A DNA stretch of 6,307 nucleotides from the NCBI GenBank assembly GCA_021828935.1, contig JAJZCU010000132.1, positions 1-6,307 on the forward strand, written 5' to 3'. This stretch comes from Planctomycetota bacterium (lineage in GTDB: Bacteria; Planctomycetota; Phycisphaerae; WQYP01). Position 1 is the stretch's first letter, and each line of letters opens with the position of its first letter. Below the pieces are notes generated by a model. It saw nothing but the letters and a program-made list of their open reading frames with translations. It had not been told where the DNA came from and searched no databases. Shown here one piece after another: positions 1 through 6,181 of this stretch. Made by a program: the position numbers and the translations under genes.

Positions 1-617
1 ACCGTTTCCGGCACCCCCCCGCCGGCGCCGACGCGGTGCGAGCTGGGTTGAAAATTCCTCGGAAATCGCTGGTCTTTGGCGTGATCGCCCGGTTGCAGCC
101 ATTGAAGGGCCACGATGATCTCATGGCCATCGCTCCGCGGCTGTTCACCGCGGAGCCCAACGCTCATTATTTATTTATTGGGGATGGCGCATTGCGCGCG
201 CGCCTGGAGGAAACCGCGCGACTGCGCGGCGTGGCCCATCGGATCACGTTCACGGGCCTCGTGCCGCCGGAGCAAATTCCCGCCCTGTTGCCAGCCATGG
301 ATGTGCTGGTGCATCCCAGTTACCGCGAAGGTCTGGCCCGCGCCCTGCCGCAGGGAGCCCTGGCCGGCAAGCCGGTGATCAGCTACGACTGCGACGGCGC
401 CGCGGAGGCGTGTATTCACGGGATAACAGGATTGTTGGTGAAAACGGGTGATACCGCCGCCCTGCTGGCCGCGATGCTGCAGCTCGCCGGCGACGGCGCA
501 CTGCGGGGAAGGTTTGGCTCAGCGGGGCGCGCCTTTTGCCGCGAACGCTTTTCCGCGGAGACCATGGTTGATAAAATTTCTGCCAGATACGGGGAACTGT
601 TGGCTGCACAGTTATAA
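1..617 (+). CDS. Glycosyltransferase, GT4-like, C-terminal part (5' end outside window)
   Basis: This is the C-terminal Rossmann half of a GT-B-fold glycosyltransferase (Glycos_transf_1 domain), which binds a nucleotide sugar and typically builds surface glycans or lipopolysaccharide at the cytoplasmic face of the membrane. The frame is open from base 3. The residues before the first possible start (GTG at 36), reading FRHPPAGADAV, run smoothly into a typical RAGLKIP linker, so the gene begins upstream and only its last 204 codons are visible. Seen in order: GVIARLQPLKGHDDL (bases 78-122), a GDG turn (180-188), the donor-binding EGLARALPQ segment (327-353), then GKPVISYDCDG and a TGLLV strand. 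The family's EX7E motif ends here in Gln (351-353) instead of Glu. From memory, a Q at this place also occurs in relatives with the EGLAR-LPQ wording. The sugar donor and acceptor cannot be told. Its stop overlaps the end of a converging minus-strand frame by 6 bases. Confidence 0.9.
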   Translation, partial: RFRHPPAGADAVRAGLKIPRKSLVFGVIARLQPLKGHDDLMAIAPRLFTAEPNAHYLFIGDGALRARLEETARLRGVAHRITFTGLVPPEQIPALLPAMDVLVHPSYREGLARALPQGALAGKPVISYDCDGAAEACIHGITGLLVKTGDTAALLAAMLQLAGDGALRGRFGSAGRAFCRERFSAETMVDKISARYGELLAAQL

Positions 618-1059
618 AGAGACCAGGCGTTGATCGACAACGACCGCATCCCAACGATGCTTCACCGAAGCGCAGGCCGCTCCCGTCCAGGCTTCATGCC
701 GCCGCCGGTTCCAGATCATGCTGCGAACGACCGGCAGCGCCGGCAGCAGACGTTCGTCGCGTAAGCAAGTCGACCTTGGCGACCGTGATCTGCCCCGCGG
801 CGCAACGGGGATCAAGGCTGGCGGCGACCGGGGCGCCTTTGTAGGGCATGGCATTCCAGCCGGGCGCAGTTTGAATTGTGGCTTCGGGAGTTGAAACCAG
901 AAAATACGGGCCCAGACCCGACTTCCCAAGAAATCGCCCATTGGATGGCGCGGGCAGCATGGCGTCCAGAAAACTGTAGCCATTGTAGCGGTAAGGCACT
1001 CGCAGCTTGCGGTATTCGGGATAAACCAGCCAGATATGTTGTTCCTGAGCGCGGGGCAT
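612..1059 (-). pseudogene. Unrecognised small protein gene with an apparent frameshift
   Basis: I do not recognise this protein. An ATG at 1059 has a good ribosome binding site, and the frame from there has GC-rich third positions and protein-like content (HIWLVYPEYRKLRVPYRYNGY, then a GPYFLVS strand and a PGWNAMPYKG turn). After about base 763 this frame turns into low-complexity Ala/Arg sequence and stops at 694. The frame one base over then looks coding, with about 69% G or C at third positions against about 48% in the original frame. It reads DERLLPALPVVRSMIWNRRR and ends with TAA at 612-614. Skipping one base near 762 joins the two into about 148 residues. This could be a real mutation (a decaying gene), a sequencing error, or two overlapping small genes. 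There is no signal peptide or membrane segment. It converges on the glycosyltransferase with a 6-base overlap, a common arrangement for true gene ends. Confidence 0.5.
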
Positions 1060-1236
1060 GGGAAATTCTCCTGGGGCAATGAAAGGTTGACGATACGCTG
1101 GACGCGTTGAAGCCACGGTCAGCGGTACAACCATCCCATCGGCCAACGGCGGTGCCGCGCTCAATTTTTGCGGAAGTAATGGAATTTTGACCCCCACCGC
1201 CCGCCATCACGCACAAATTGCGCGTTGAAGTGTCGG
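1060..1236. other. Noncoding gap with a small hairpin
   Basis: This 177-base gap separates the serine hydrolase stop from the start of the next minus-strand gene. The one visible structure is an inverted repeat at 1209-1225 (on the minus strand ACGCGCA, loop ATT, TGTGCGT, with one G-T pair), 11 bases past the hydrolase stop. It is not followed by a T-run in either direction, so it is not a standard intrinsic terminator, though it could protect a transcript end. I see no clear promoter pair here for the downstream gene. Confidence 0.3.
1068..1072 (-). promoter_or_regulatory. Ribosome binding site of the unrecognised gene
   Basis: On the minus strand AGGAG lies 8 bases before the ATG at 1059, which is ideal spacing. 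The open frame extends back to a GTG at 1197, but that stretch has poorer third-position GC and no comparable site, so the ATG at 1059 is the better start. Confidence 0.6.
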
Positions 1237-2409
1237 CTACGTCATGCCCAAATCTTCATAAATTGCGGCGTTAATGGCCGCATTGCGTTCCTGGTGCCGC
1301 GGTTCGCCGGCCAAGCCGTTGCACATCCAGGCGACGATCAACGCATTTTCCGGATCCGCAAAGGCAATTGAGGACTGCATGCCACCGTGGCCGAACGTGC
1401 GCGCCGATGCGAACGCGCTGTAACCGTACGGTTCATGCCGCTGACCATGCGAGGTGGCCTCCGGATAGTGGGCGCTGTTGACCATGAATCCCAGCCCCCA
1501 ATCCATCGGCCTGCCGAATGTTTCGTCGCGCAGACCCACGCGATGCCGCGCCACTAACGCTTCAACGGTTTGCGGACGCAGTACGCGCGGCGCCGCCTGA
1601 CCATCCGCTGCGGCCGCCCCGCCTGCTAATAACATACGGTAAAATTTACCCATCGTCCGGGCCGTGCAGCGCAGGCCGCCGCCGGGCGTGGCGCGCGAAA
1701 GATTCTCCAACTGCGGCGCAGGCTGCGCCAAATCCGGCGCCGTGCGGGCGGTGTTCAGGTAGACTTTGGCAAAGGCGTCTGGCCCGCGGCGCAGGAAAGC
1801 CGCCTCATCAACGCCGTACCACACCTCAGAAATTCCCAGTGGAGCAAAAATATTCTGCCGTATGTATGCGTCAAACACATGACCGGAAAGGCGCCGAATT
1901 AATTCACCAAGAATGACCCAACTGGAAGCCGCATGGTAACCGGCCTTTTTTCCCGGGCGCCAATCCGGCTCGGGAACTGTGGCGCAAACGGCCCGCACCA
2001 TTTCGTCCCAGGGCTGATCGTAGTCAATGTTTGGCGAGCGGAAACCGCCGGTGTGTGTAAGCGCGTGACGCACGGTGATGCCGTCCTTGCCGTGCTGGCC
2101 AAATTCCGGAATGTGCCGCACAATTTTGTCATCAAGCTGCAGCAGATTGTGCTCCCAGAGCTGCGCAATGGCTACCGCAGTCACGGGTTTGCCGGATGAA
2201 AACCAGGGGCAAATTGTTTCCGCGGTGAAGGGATGCCCGGCCCGCATTAGCCCAATGCCTTCATCGATGGCGACGGCTTGGCCGACCTGCACAAATATCT
2301 GAGCCCCAGAATGCCATCCGCGTTGGATGCCCTGTTGAATTGCGGCTCGCGTGCGCGTCATTGGAAAATTTTCGGACGGTTCGGCTGCGGCCAAAAAATG
2401 TTCTTTCAT
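1237..2409 (-). CDS. Serine hydrolase, beta-lactamase (class C) fold; likely esterase
   Basis: A 390-residue protein of the beta-lactamase-related serine hydrolase family (PF00144), which holds class C beta-lactamases, DD-peptidases and family VIII carboxylesterases. Seen: the catalytic SxxK as S71-S-G-K74 in FSSGKPVTAVAIAQL; a LTHTGGF turn (117-123); YHA at 158-160 where penicillin-binding enzymes have YxN; a GGGL segment (243-246) followed by the usual helix KFYRMLLAGG; and GHGG (340-343) as the third active-site motif. The YHA form with a following LGELIRRLSG helix is known from esterase-like members, so ester hydrolysis is more likely than beta-lactam resistance; the substrate is unknown. 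No signal peptide is visible, so it is probably cytoplasmic. The ATG at 2409 lacks a purine-rich site, and an internal ATG (residue 17) is a possible alternative start. It follows sufT by 45 bases on the same strand, but nothing in it suggests a direct role in iron-sulfur assembly. Confidence 0.9.
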   Translation of the reverse strand: MKEHFLAAAEPSENFPMTRTRAAIQQGIQRGWHSGAQIFVQVGQAVAIDEGIGLMRAGHPFTAETICPWFSSGKPVTAVAIAQLWEHNLLQLDDKIVRHIPEFGQHGKDGITVRHALTHTGGFRSPNIDYDQPWDEMVRAVCATVPEPDWRPGKKAGYHAASSWVILGELIRRLSGHVFDAYIRQNIFAPLGISEVWYGVDEAAFLRRGPDAFAKVYLNTARTAPDLAQPAPQLENLSRATPGGGLRCTARTMGKFYRMLLAGGAAAADGQAAPRVLRPQTVEALVARHRVGLRDETFGRPMDWGLGFMVNSAHYPEATSHGQRHEPYGYSAFASARTFGHGGMQSSIAFADPENALIVAWMCNGLAGEPRHQERNAAINAAIYEDLGMT

Positions 2410-2454
2410 TTTATGTTATAAATAGCGCGTAACGGGCGGCGGGATAAGCGGCGC
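2410..2454 (-). promoter_or_regulatory. AT-rich leader, possible -10 element or leaderless start
   Basis: Between sufT and the hydrolase the minus strand changes from GC-rich to a short AT-rich run ending in TATAACATAAA directly before ATG. TATAAC (2420-2415) resembles a -10 box and sits only 5 bases before the start codon. No Shine-Dalgarno-like sequence is visible. No convincing -35 box is found 16-18 bases upstream. This may be an internal promoter giving a nearly leaderless mRNA, or simply a weakly translated operon gene. Confidence 0.2.
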
Positions 2455-2928
2455 CTACAATAAGCCCAACTGCAACAGCGCCGCATCCGACAAGTTCTCG
2501 CGCGTCCACGGCGGATCCCACACCAGATTCACCTTCACGCGCCCAATTCCCGGCACTCTTTCCGCCGCGCGTTGTGCCATGCCGGGCATCTCCCCCGCCA
2601 CCGGACAGGCCGGCGCCGTGAGCGTCATTTTAATGGCAACATCATTATTATCCGCGATGTCGATTGCATAGATTAAGCCCAAGTCATAGATATTCACCGG
2701 CAATTCCGGATCAAATACGCCACGCAGGGCCCCAATGATTGCGTTGCGCAAGGCGCCGGCAGGCGATGCGCTATCGGCCACCACGGGCGCCGTAAGCTCT
2801 GGCTCATGCGCTGCGGCGCCGGACTCGGTGTGGCGTTGCTCCACCGCCGCAAGTTTGGCTGCGTAGTCGGGCGGATTGCTTACCTGTGGCAAACTGAATC
2901 GCGCCCCCGATGTTGATTCATTACTCAT
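2455..2928 (-). CDS. sufT: SufT, MIP18/DUF59-domain iron-sulfur assembly protein
   Basis: SufT-type protein of 157 residues that helps mature iron-sulfur proteins in the cytoplasm as an accessory to the SUF machinery. The MIP18 (DUF59) domain covers about residues 58-137. It shows the hallmark DPELPVNIYDLGLIY (73-87), the conserved cysteine C108 within TAPACPVAGEMPG, and a VWDPPWTRENLSDAA segment (136-150) ending in LGLL, which is typical of SufT and sets it apart from the phenylacetate protein PaaD. Residues 1-57 form a Ser/Ala/Pro-rich extension, probably disordered; long SufT forms with an N-terminal extension are known. The start at 2928 is backed by AAGGGG 10 bases upstream (2944-2939), which overlaps the sufU stop. 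The gap to sufU is 15 bases, so the two are almost surely co-transcribed. Confidence 0.92.
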   Translation of the reverse strand: MSNESTSGARFSLPQVSNPPDYAAKLAAVEQRHTESGAAAHEPELTAPVVADSASPAGALRNAIIGALRGVFDPELPVNIYDLGLIYAIDIADNNDVAIKMTLTAPACPVAGEMPGMAQRAAERVPGIGRVKVNLVWDPPWTRENLSDAALLQLGLL

Positions 2929-2938
2929 AATTACACGG

Positions 2939-2944
2939 CCCCTT
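2939..2944 (-). promoter_or_regulatory. Ribosome binding site of sufT
   Basis: AAGGGG on the minus strand begins inside the sufU stop codon (TGAAGGGG) and lies 10 bases before the sufT ATG at 2928. It supports this start and suggests that ribosomes ending sufU reload on sufT. Confidence 0.5.
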
Positions 2945-3408
2945 CACTCAGTAGACACCGCCGCCGCCGGCGCATCGGGCCTTTGTGCCATTGCCGCCTG
3001 CAGCGTATGCCATGCCAATGTTGCGCATTTCACGCGCACTGGAAATTCCCGAACCCCGGCAAACACGGCCAGCTTGCCGAGCGATTCCGCGGCGCCGTCA
3101 TCTTCCACCGGACTTGTCAACAGGGCATGAAACCGTTCAAAAATATCCTGGGCTTCGGCCACGGTTTTGCCCGCAAGCGTTTCGGTCATCAGAGATGCGG
3201 ACGCCTTGGATATGGCGCATCCTTCGCCGTGAAAACTTACCGCATCAACTTTTCCATCACGCACCTTCAGAAATACGCGAAGTTTATCCCCGCACAGCCG
3301 ATTGTGGCCATCGGCCTGATGATCGGCATCCGGCATAATACGGAAGTTCCGCGGCCGTTTGGCGTGGTCCAGAATGACTTCCTGATAGAGTTCGCGCAGG
3401 TCGGACAT
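2944..3408 (-). CDS. sufU: SufU, sulfur-relay partner of SufS
   Basis: A 154-residue SufU of the IscU/NifU-N fold. In Firmicutes the protein is a zinc-bound sulfur acceptor that stimulates SufS and hands sulfur to SufBCD. The expected ligands are all present: C39 and D41 in LCGDKL, C64 in GEGCAISKAS, and C128 in VKCATLAWHTL, matching C41/D43/C66/C128 of Bacillus subtilis SufU. The long stretch between the second and third cysteines (VEDDGAAESLGKLAVFAGVR, 101-120) is the insertion that separates SufU from the IscU scaffold. The C-terminal tail (143-154) is Ala/Pro-rich and variable. The gene starts 5 bases after the sufS stop. The only strong Shine-Dalgarno-like sequence, GGAGG at 3429-3425, lies inside the sufS end with long (16-base) spacing, so translation is probably coupled to that of SufS. 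No sufE is seen here. Confidence 0.95.
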   Translation of the reverse strand: MSDLRELYQEVILDHAKRPRNFRIMPDADHQADGHNRLCGDKLRVFLKVRDGKVDAVSFHGEGCAISKASASLMTETLAGKTVAEAQDIFERFHALLTSPVEDDGAAESLGKLAVFAGVREFPVRVKCATLAWHTLQAAMAQRPDAPAAAVSTE

Positions 3409-3413
3409 AATAA

Positions 3414-4694
3414 TTAAGCGAATACCTCCAGCACTCGGCGCAGGCCGGCGACCAACTGATCGACGTCCGCCTGATTATTGTAGAAGGCCAGCGAGGCTCG
3501 GGCGGTGGCGGGAATCGCAAGACGGTCCATCACGGGCTGGCAGCAATGGTGTCCCGTTCGCACGGCCACGCCTTCGCCATCTAAAATCGTGCCGATGTCG
3601 TGCGGGTGAACGTGCTCCAACACAAATGAAATGACGCTGATCTTGTCCGCGGCGGTTCCTACAATTCGCAGCCCCGGCGCCTCAGCCATGCGTTGTTGCG
3701 CGTATGCCAGCAAATCCCGTTCATGGGCCAGCATTTCCGGCCCTTCCACTGCCGCCAAATAATCCAGTGCCGCGTGCAGGCCAATGACTCCGGCAATGTT
3801 GGGCGTGCCGGCCTCAAAACGGTGCGGCACGTCGGCGTAGGTGGTTTTTTCAAATGTTACGGAGGCGATCATGTCGCCGCCGCCCTGGTACGGCGGCATT
3901 TTTTCCAAAAAATTTAGTTTCCCATACAGCACGCCAATGCCCGTGGGGCCGCAGGTTTTATGGCCCGAAAAAGCGTAGAAATCGCAATCAAGTTCCTGCA
4001 CATTTATCGGCAGATGCCAAGCCGCCTGGGCGCCGTCCAGCATGACCGGCACGCCATGGCTATGCGCAATGCGTACGATTTCTTTGACAGGATTTACGGT
4101 GCCCAGCGAATTGGACACATGCACCACCGACACAAAACGCGTGCGCGGCCCAAATAGCTTTTCGTAAGCGTCCATGCACAATTCACCGCGGTCATTCATG
4201 GGTATCACGCGCAGATGGGCGCCGGTGCGTTCGCACAGCAATTGCCACGGCACAATGTTCGAGTGATGTTCCATGGCGGAAAGAATGATGTCATCGCCGG
4301 CGGCGATGTTCCGTTGGCCGTAGGCGGATGCCACCAGATTAATGGCCTCCGTGGTTCCGCGCACGAATATGATCTCCCGCGCATCGCGGGCATGAAGAAA
4401 TCGCCGCGCCGCTTCACGCCCGGCCTCATAGGCGCCCGTCGCCTCCTCCGAAAGACTGTACACGCCCCGGTGGATATTGGCGTTTTGGCTTTGGTAATAG
4501 CGCGTCACGGCGTCAATGACGCAGCGGGGCTTTTGGCTGGTGGCGGCATTATCAAGATATGCCAGGCGCTTGCCGTGGCAAAGCGTGGTTAATATCGGAA
4601 AGTCAGCGCGAATTTTCTCCCCATTAAAGACGGGGCGCGCCCCGTCCGGCCGCGTTCCCGCGACCGCTGGCGGTTTGGCGGTGGCCATGCTCAT
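3414..4694 (-). CDS. sufS: SufS, group II cysteine desulfurase
   Basis: A PLP-dependent cysteine desulfurase of 426 residues. It converts L-cysteine to alanine and leaves a persulfide on its active-site cysteine, the sulfur source for the SUF system. Seen: AYLDNAATSQKP (45-56), NANIHRGVYSLSEEAT (71-86), TTEAIN (114-119), the PLP-stacking H143 in MEHHSN, D220 in VMLDGAQAAWH, the PLP lysine K246 in FSGHKTCGPTGIG, RFEAGTPN (292-299), and the catalytic C384 in RTGHHCCQP. The short form of the catalytic loop around C384 marks it as a SufS rather than an IscS. A second cysteine, C385, follows where Ala is common. Residues 1-24 are a loose Ala/Pro-rich extension. The ATG overlaps the sufD stop (ATGA, 4694-4691), and GGAG (4705-4702) lies 7 bases upstream, which favours this start over the ATG two codons later. 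Confidence 0.97.
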   Translation of the reverse strand: MSMATAKPPAVAGTRPDGARPVFNGEKIRADFPILTTLCHGKRLAYLDNAATSQKPRCVIDAVTRYYQSQNANIHRGVYSLSEEATGAYEAGREAARRFLHARDAREIIFVRGTTEAINLVASAYGQRNIAAGDDIILSAMEHHSNIVPWQLLCERTGAHLRVIPMNDRGELCMDAYEKLFGPRTRFVSVVHVSNSLGTVNPVKEIVRIAHSHGVPVMLDGAQAAWHLPINVQELDCDFYAFSGHKTCGPTGIGVLYGKLNFLEKMPPYQGGGDMIASVTFEKTTYADVPHRFEAGTPNIAGVIGLHAALDYLAAVEGPEMLAHERDLLAYAQQRMAEAPGLRIVGTAADKISVISFVLEHVHPHDIGTILDGEGVAVRTGHHCCQPVMDRLAIPATARASLAFYNNQADVDQLVAGLRRVLEVFA

Positions 4695-6070
4695 GTCGGC
4701 ACTCCGTTTCCATTGTTGGATACGCCGCTAAATTCTTCGCTAACCCCGCCCCCGGACGAGTGATAACGCAGGATGCCGCGCACCAGTTTCTCGGCGTAAT
4801 CGCGCAAGGGTTCATTGCCAATCCGATTCACGACATCCGTGGCAAACGCATAGGTGAGCATATCACGGGCGAAGGGCAGCTCCACGCCCCGCGCCCGCAG
4901 ATAAAAAATCTGTTCATCATCCAATGGGCCGGTGGTCGAACCGTGCGTGCATTTCACGTCATCGGCATAAATTTCCAATTGCGGCTGCGAGTCCATCACC
5001 GCGTCATCGGAAAGCAGCAGAGTTTTGCTATTCTGTTTGGAATCAGTCTTCTGCGCGCCCGGCCGCACCAGGATACGCCCGCGGAAAATCCCCTTCGATC
5101 GTCCATCCATCACCGCCTTGTAAAGCTCATGGCTGGGGCAATGCGGCTGGGCGTGGTCCAATATCGTGCGGTTGTCAATCAATTGCCGGCCGGACGTGAT
5201 CGTCAGCCCGTTGAGCGTGGCCTCGGCGCCGTCGCCATTGAGCAATACATTTACATTGTTTCGCACCAGCGCCCCGCCGAAGTGCAATACATGGGTGGAA
5301 AGCGTGGCGCCGGCGGCCAAGCGGGCGCTTAACAATCCCATGTGAAAATCGCCGAGCGATTCCCGTTGCAATTGCACATGCTCAACGCGGGCGCCCGGCC
5401 CGGCATGCACCTCGGTCACCGCGTTTGAGAAGTAAACGCCCCCAGGAAAGCCGGCGTGCGTTTCAATGACGGTCACGCGGGCATTGGCCTCGGCCACCAC
5501 CAGCACCCGCGGAAAGGTGATCACGGGATGCTCGCCGGGGTCCGTAATAAACAATGCGTGGATCGGCAACGACGCCTCCACGCCGGCCGCAACATGCACC
5601 AGAACGCCATCGGACAGGGCGGCGGAATTCAACGCCCCGAACGGATCGTCCTGCAACGGCGCAATTTGTCCGAGGTAATCCCGAACCACCGCCTCGTCGT
5701 CGGCGATTGCCTTGCCCAGCGCGCTCACGCGCACGTCCCCGGGCGCCGCGCGGGCGCTAAGCTCCGCATTAAAATGCCCATTAATAAATACCAACTGGGC
5801 CGCCAGCGGAATGTCCGGCAGGAATTGGGCAATGCGCGACCGTGGAAAACCCTGTGGCGCCGCCGCCGCCCGATACGCCTGCTGCGTAATCGGGCCGATA
5901 TTGGTCAGCCGCCACTCTTCATCGGAGGTTGTGGGGAGGCCGGCCTCGGCAAAATGCCGCGAGGCTGCGGCGCGTAAAGTGGCCGCCCAGGCCGGCCCGC
6001 CGGTTACATCTGGCAGGGTGGACAGCAGGTTCTCAACCGTGGAGTCTGGGGCAATTGCTATTGGAGTCAT
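4691..6070 (-). CDS. sufD: SufD, subunit of the SufBCD iron-sulfur scaffold
   Basis: A 459-residue SufD, the cytoplasmic partner of SufB and the ATPase SufC in the cluster-building scaffold. The N-terminal helical part holds TSDEEWRLTNIGP (48-60), the usual SufD opening. The middle is the beta-helix core. The conserved C-terminal region shows DNRTILDHAQPHCPSHELYK (299-318), FRGRILVRPGAQKTDSKQ (329-346), LLLSDDAVMDSQPQLEIYAD (351-370) and VKCTHGSTTGPLDDEQIFYL (372-391). C374 and H376 match the Cys/His pair of E. coli SufD, where H360 is a proposed cluster site. SufB also carries a similar region, but the length, the N-terminus and the place between sufC and sufS point to SufD. I chose the ATG at 6070, with a weak GGAAA site upstream, giving a normal N-terminus. 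The frame stays open to a TTG at 6148, but those 26 residues look unlike family and lack a ribosome site. Residues 437-459 form a Gly/Ser/Asn-rich tail. Confidence 0.95.
   Translation of the reverse strand: MTPIAIAPDSTVENLLSTLPDVTGGPAWAATLRAAASRHFAEAGLPTTSDEEWRLTNIGPITQQAYRAAAAPQGFPRSRIAQFLPDIPLAAQLVFINGHFNAELSARAAPGDVRVSALGKAIADDEAVVRDYLGQIAPLQDDPFGALNSAALSDGVLVHVAAGVEASLPIHALFITDPGEHPVITFPRVLVVAEANARVTVIETHAGFPGGVYFSNAVTEVHAGPGARVEHVQLQRESLGDFHMGLLSARLAAGATLSTHVLHFGGALVRNNVNVLLNGDGAEATLNGLTITSGRQLIDNRTILDHAQPHCPSHELYKAVMDGRSKGIFRGRILVRPGAQKTDSKQNSKTLLLSDDAVMDSQPQLEIYADDVKCTHGSTTGPLDDEQIFYLRARGVELPFARDMLTYAFATDVVNRIGNEPLRDYAEKLVRGILRYHSSGGGVSEEFSGVSNNGNGVPT
4702..4705 (-). promoter_or_regulatory. 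Ribosome binding site of sufS, inside sufD
   Basis: GGAG lies 7 bases before the sufS ATG at 4694, within the last codons of sufD. With the ATGA stop/start overlap this indicates coupled translation of sufD and sufS, and it decides between two nearby ATG codons. Confidence 0.6.
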
Positions 6071-6181
6071 GCAAGTTTCCGATACGCCGGGCGGCCGGGC
6101 GATGATCGCAGCCAAGCCTTGTATTTTACGCGGATTTTCAACGCACAATGCGGAGGGACCACAGGTATTTGGCGGGCGCCG
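6071..6181 (-). other. Gap between sufC and sufD
   Basis: These 111 bases break an otherwise tightly packed operon. Part of the gap could encode an N-terminal extension of SufD from a TTG at 6148. It holds a GC-rich, nearly symmetric stretch (around 6085-6102, with CGGCCG at its centre) and an AT-richer patch with TTGAAA and TAAAAT, but their spacing is wrong for a promoter. I cannot assign a function. Confidence 0.3.

Noticed and set aside
628..642. Hairpin CGTTG-ATCGA-CAACG after the glycosyltransferase stop as a terminator
   Set aside because: The stem is only 5 base pairs, has no T-run, and lies within the likely coding part of the converging frame.
876..1082. Plus-strand frame of 68 codons that could be a gene downstream of the glycosyltransferase
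   Set aside because: It lies opposite the minus-strand frame that has the better codon pattern and a clear ribosome site.
1060..1197. Upstream extension of the unknown gene to a GTG at 1197
   Set aside because: No ribosome site is seen there and third-position GC is lower than after the ATG at 1059, which has a good site.
4760..5332. Open frame of 190 codons on the plus strand opposite sufD
   Set aside because: Same reason: fully opposite a conserved gene region, with no family resemblance.
5456..5977. Long open frame (173 codons) on the plus strand opposite sufD
   Set aside because: It lies wholly within the confidently assigned sufD on the other strand and its His/Arg/Gly-rich sequence is typical of an antisense shadow in GC-rich DNA.
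6120..6150. TTGAAA / TAAAAT pair as a promoter for sufD
   Set aside because: The two hexamers are about 8 bases apart, far too close for a -35/-10 pair, and the TTGTGC alternative gives 14 bases, also too short.
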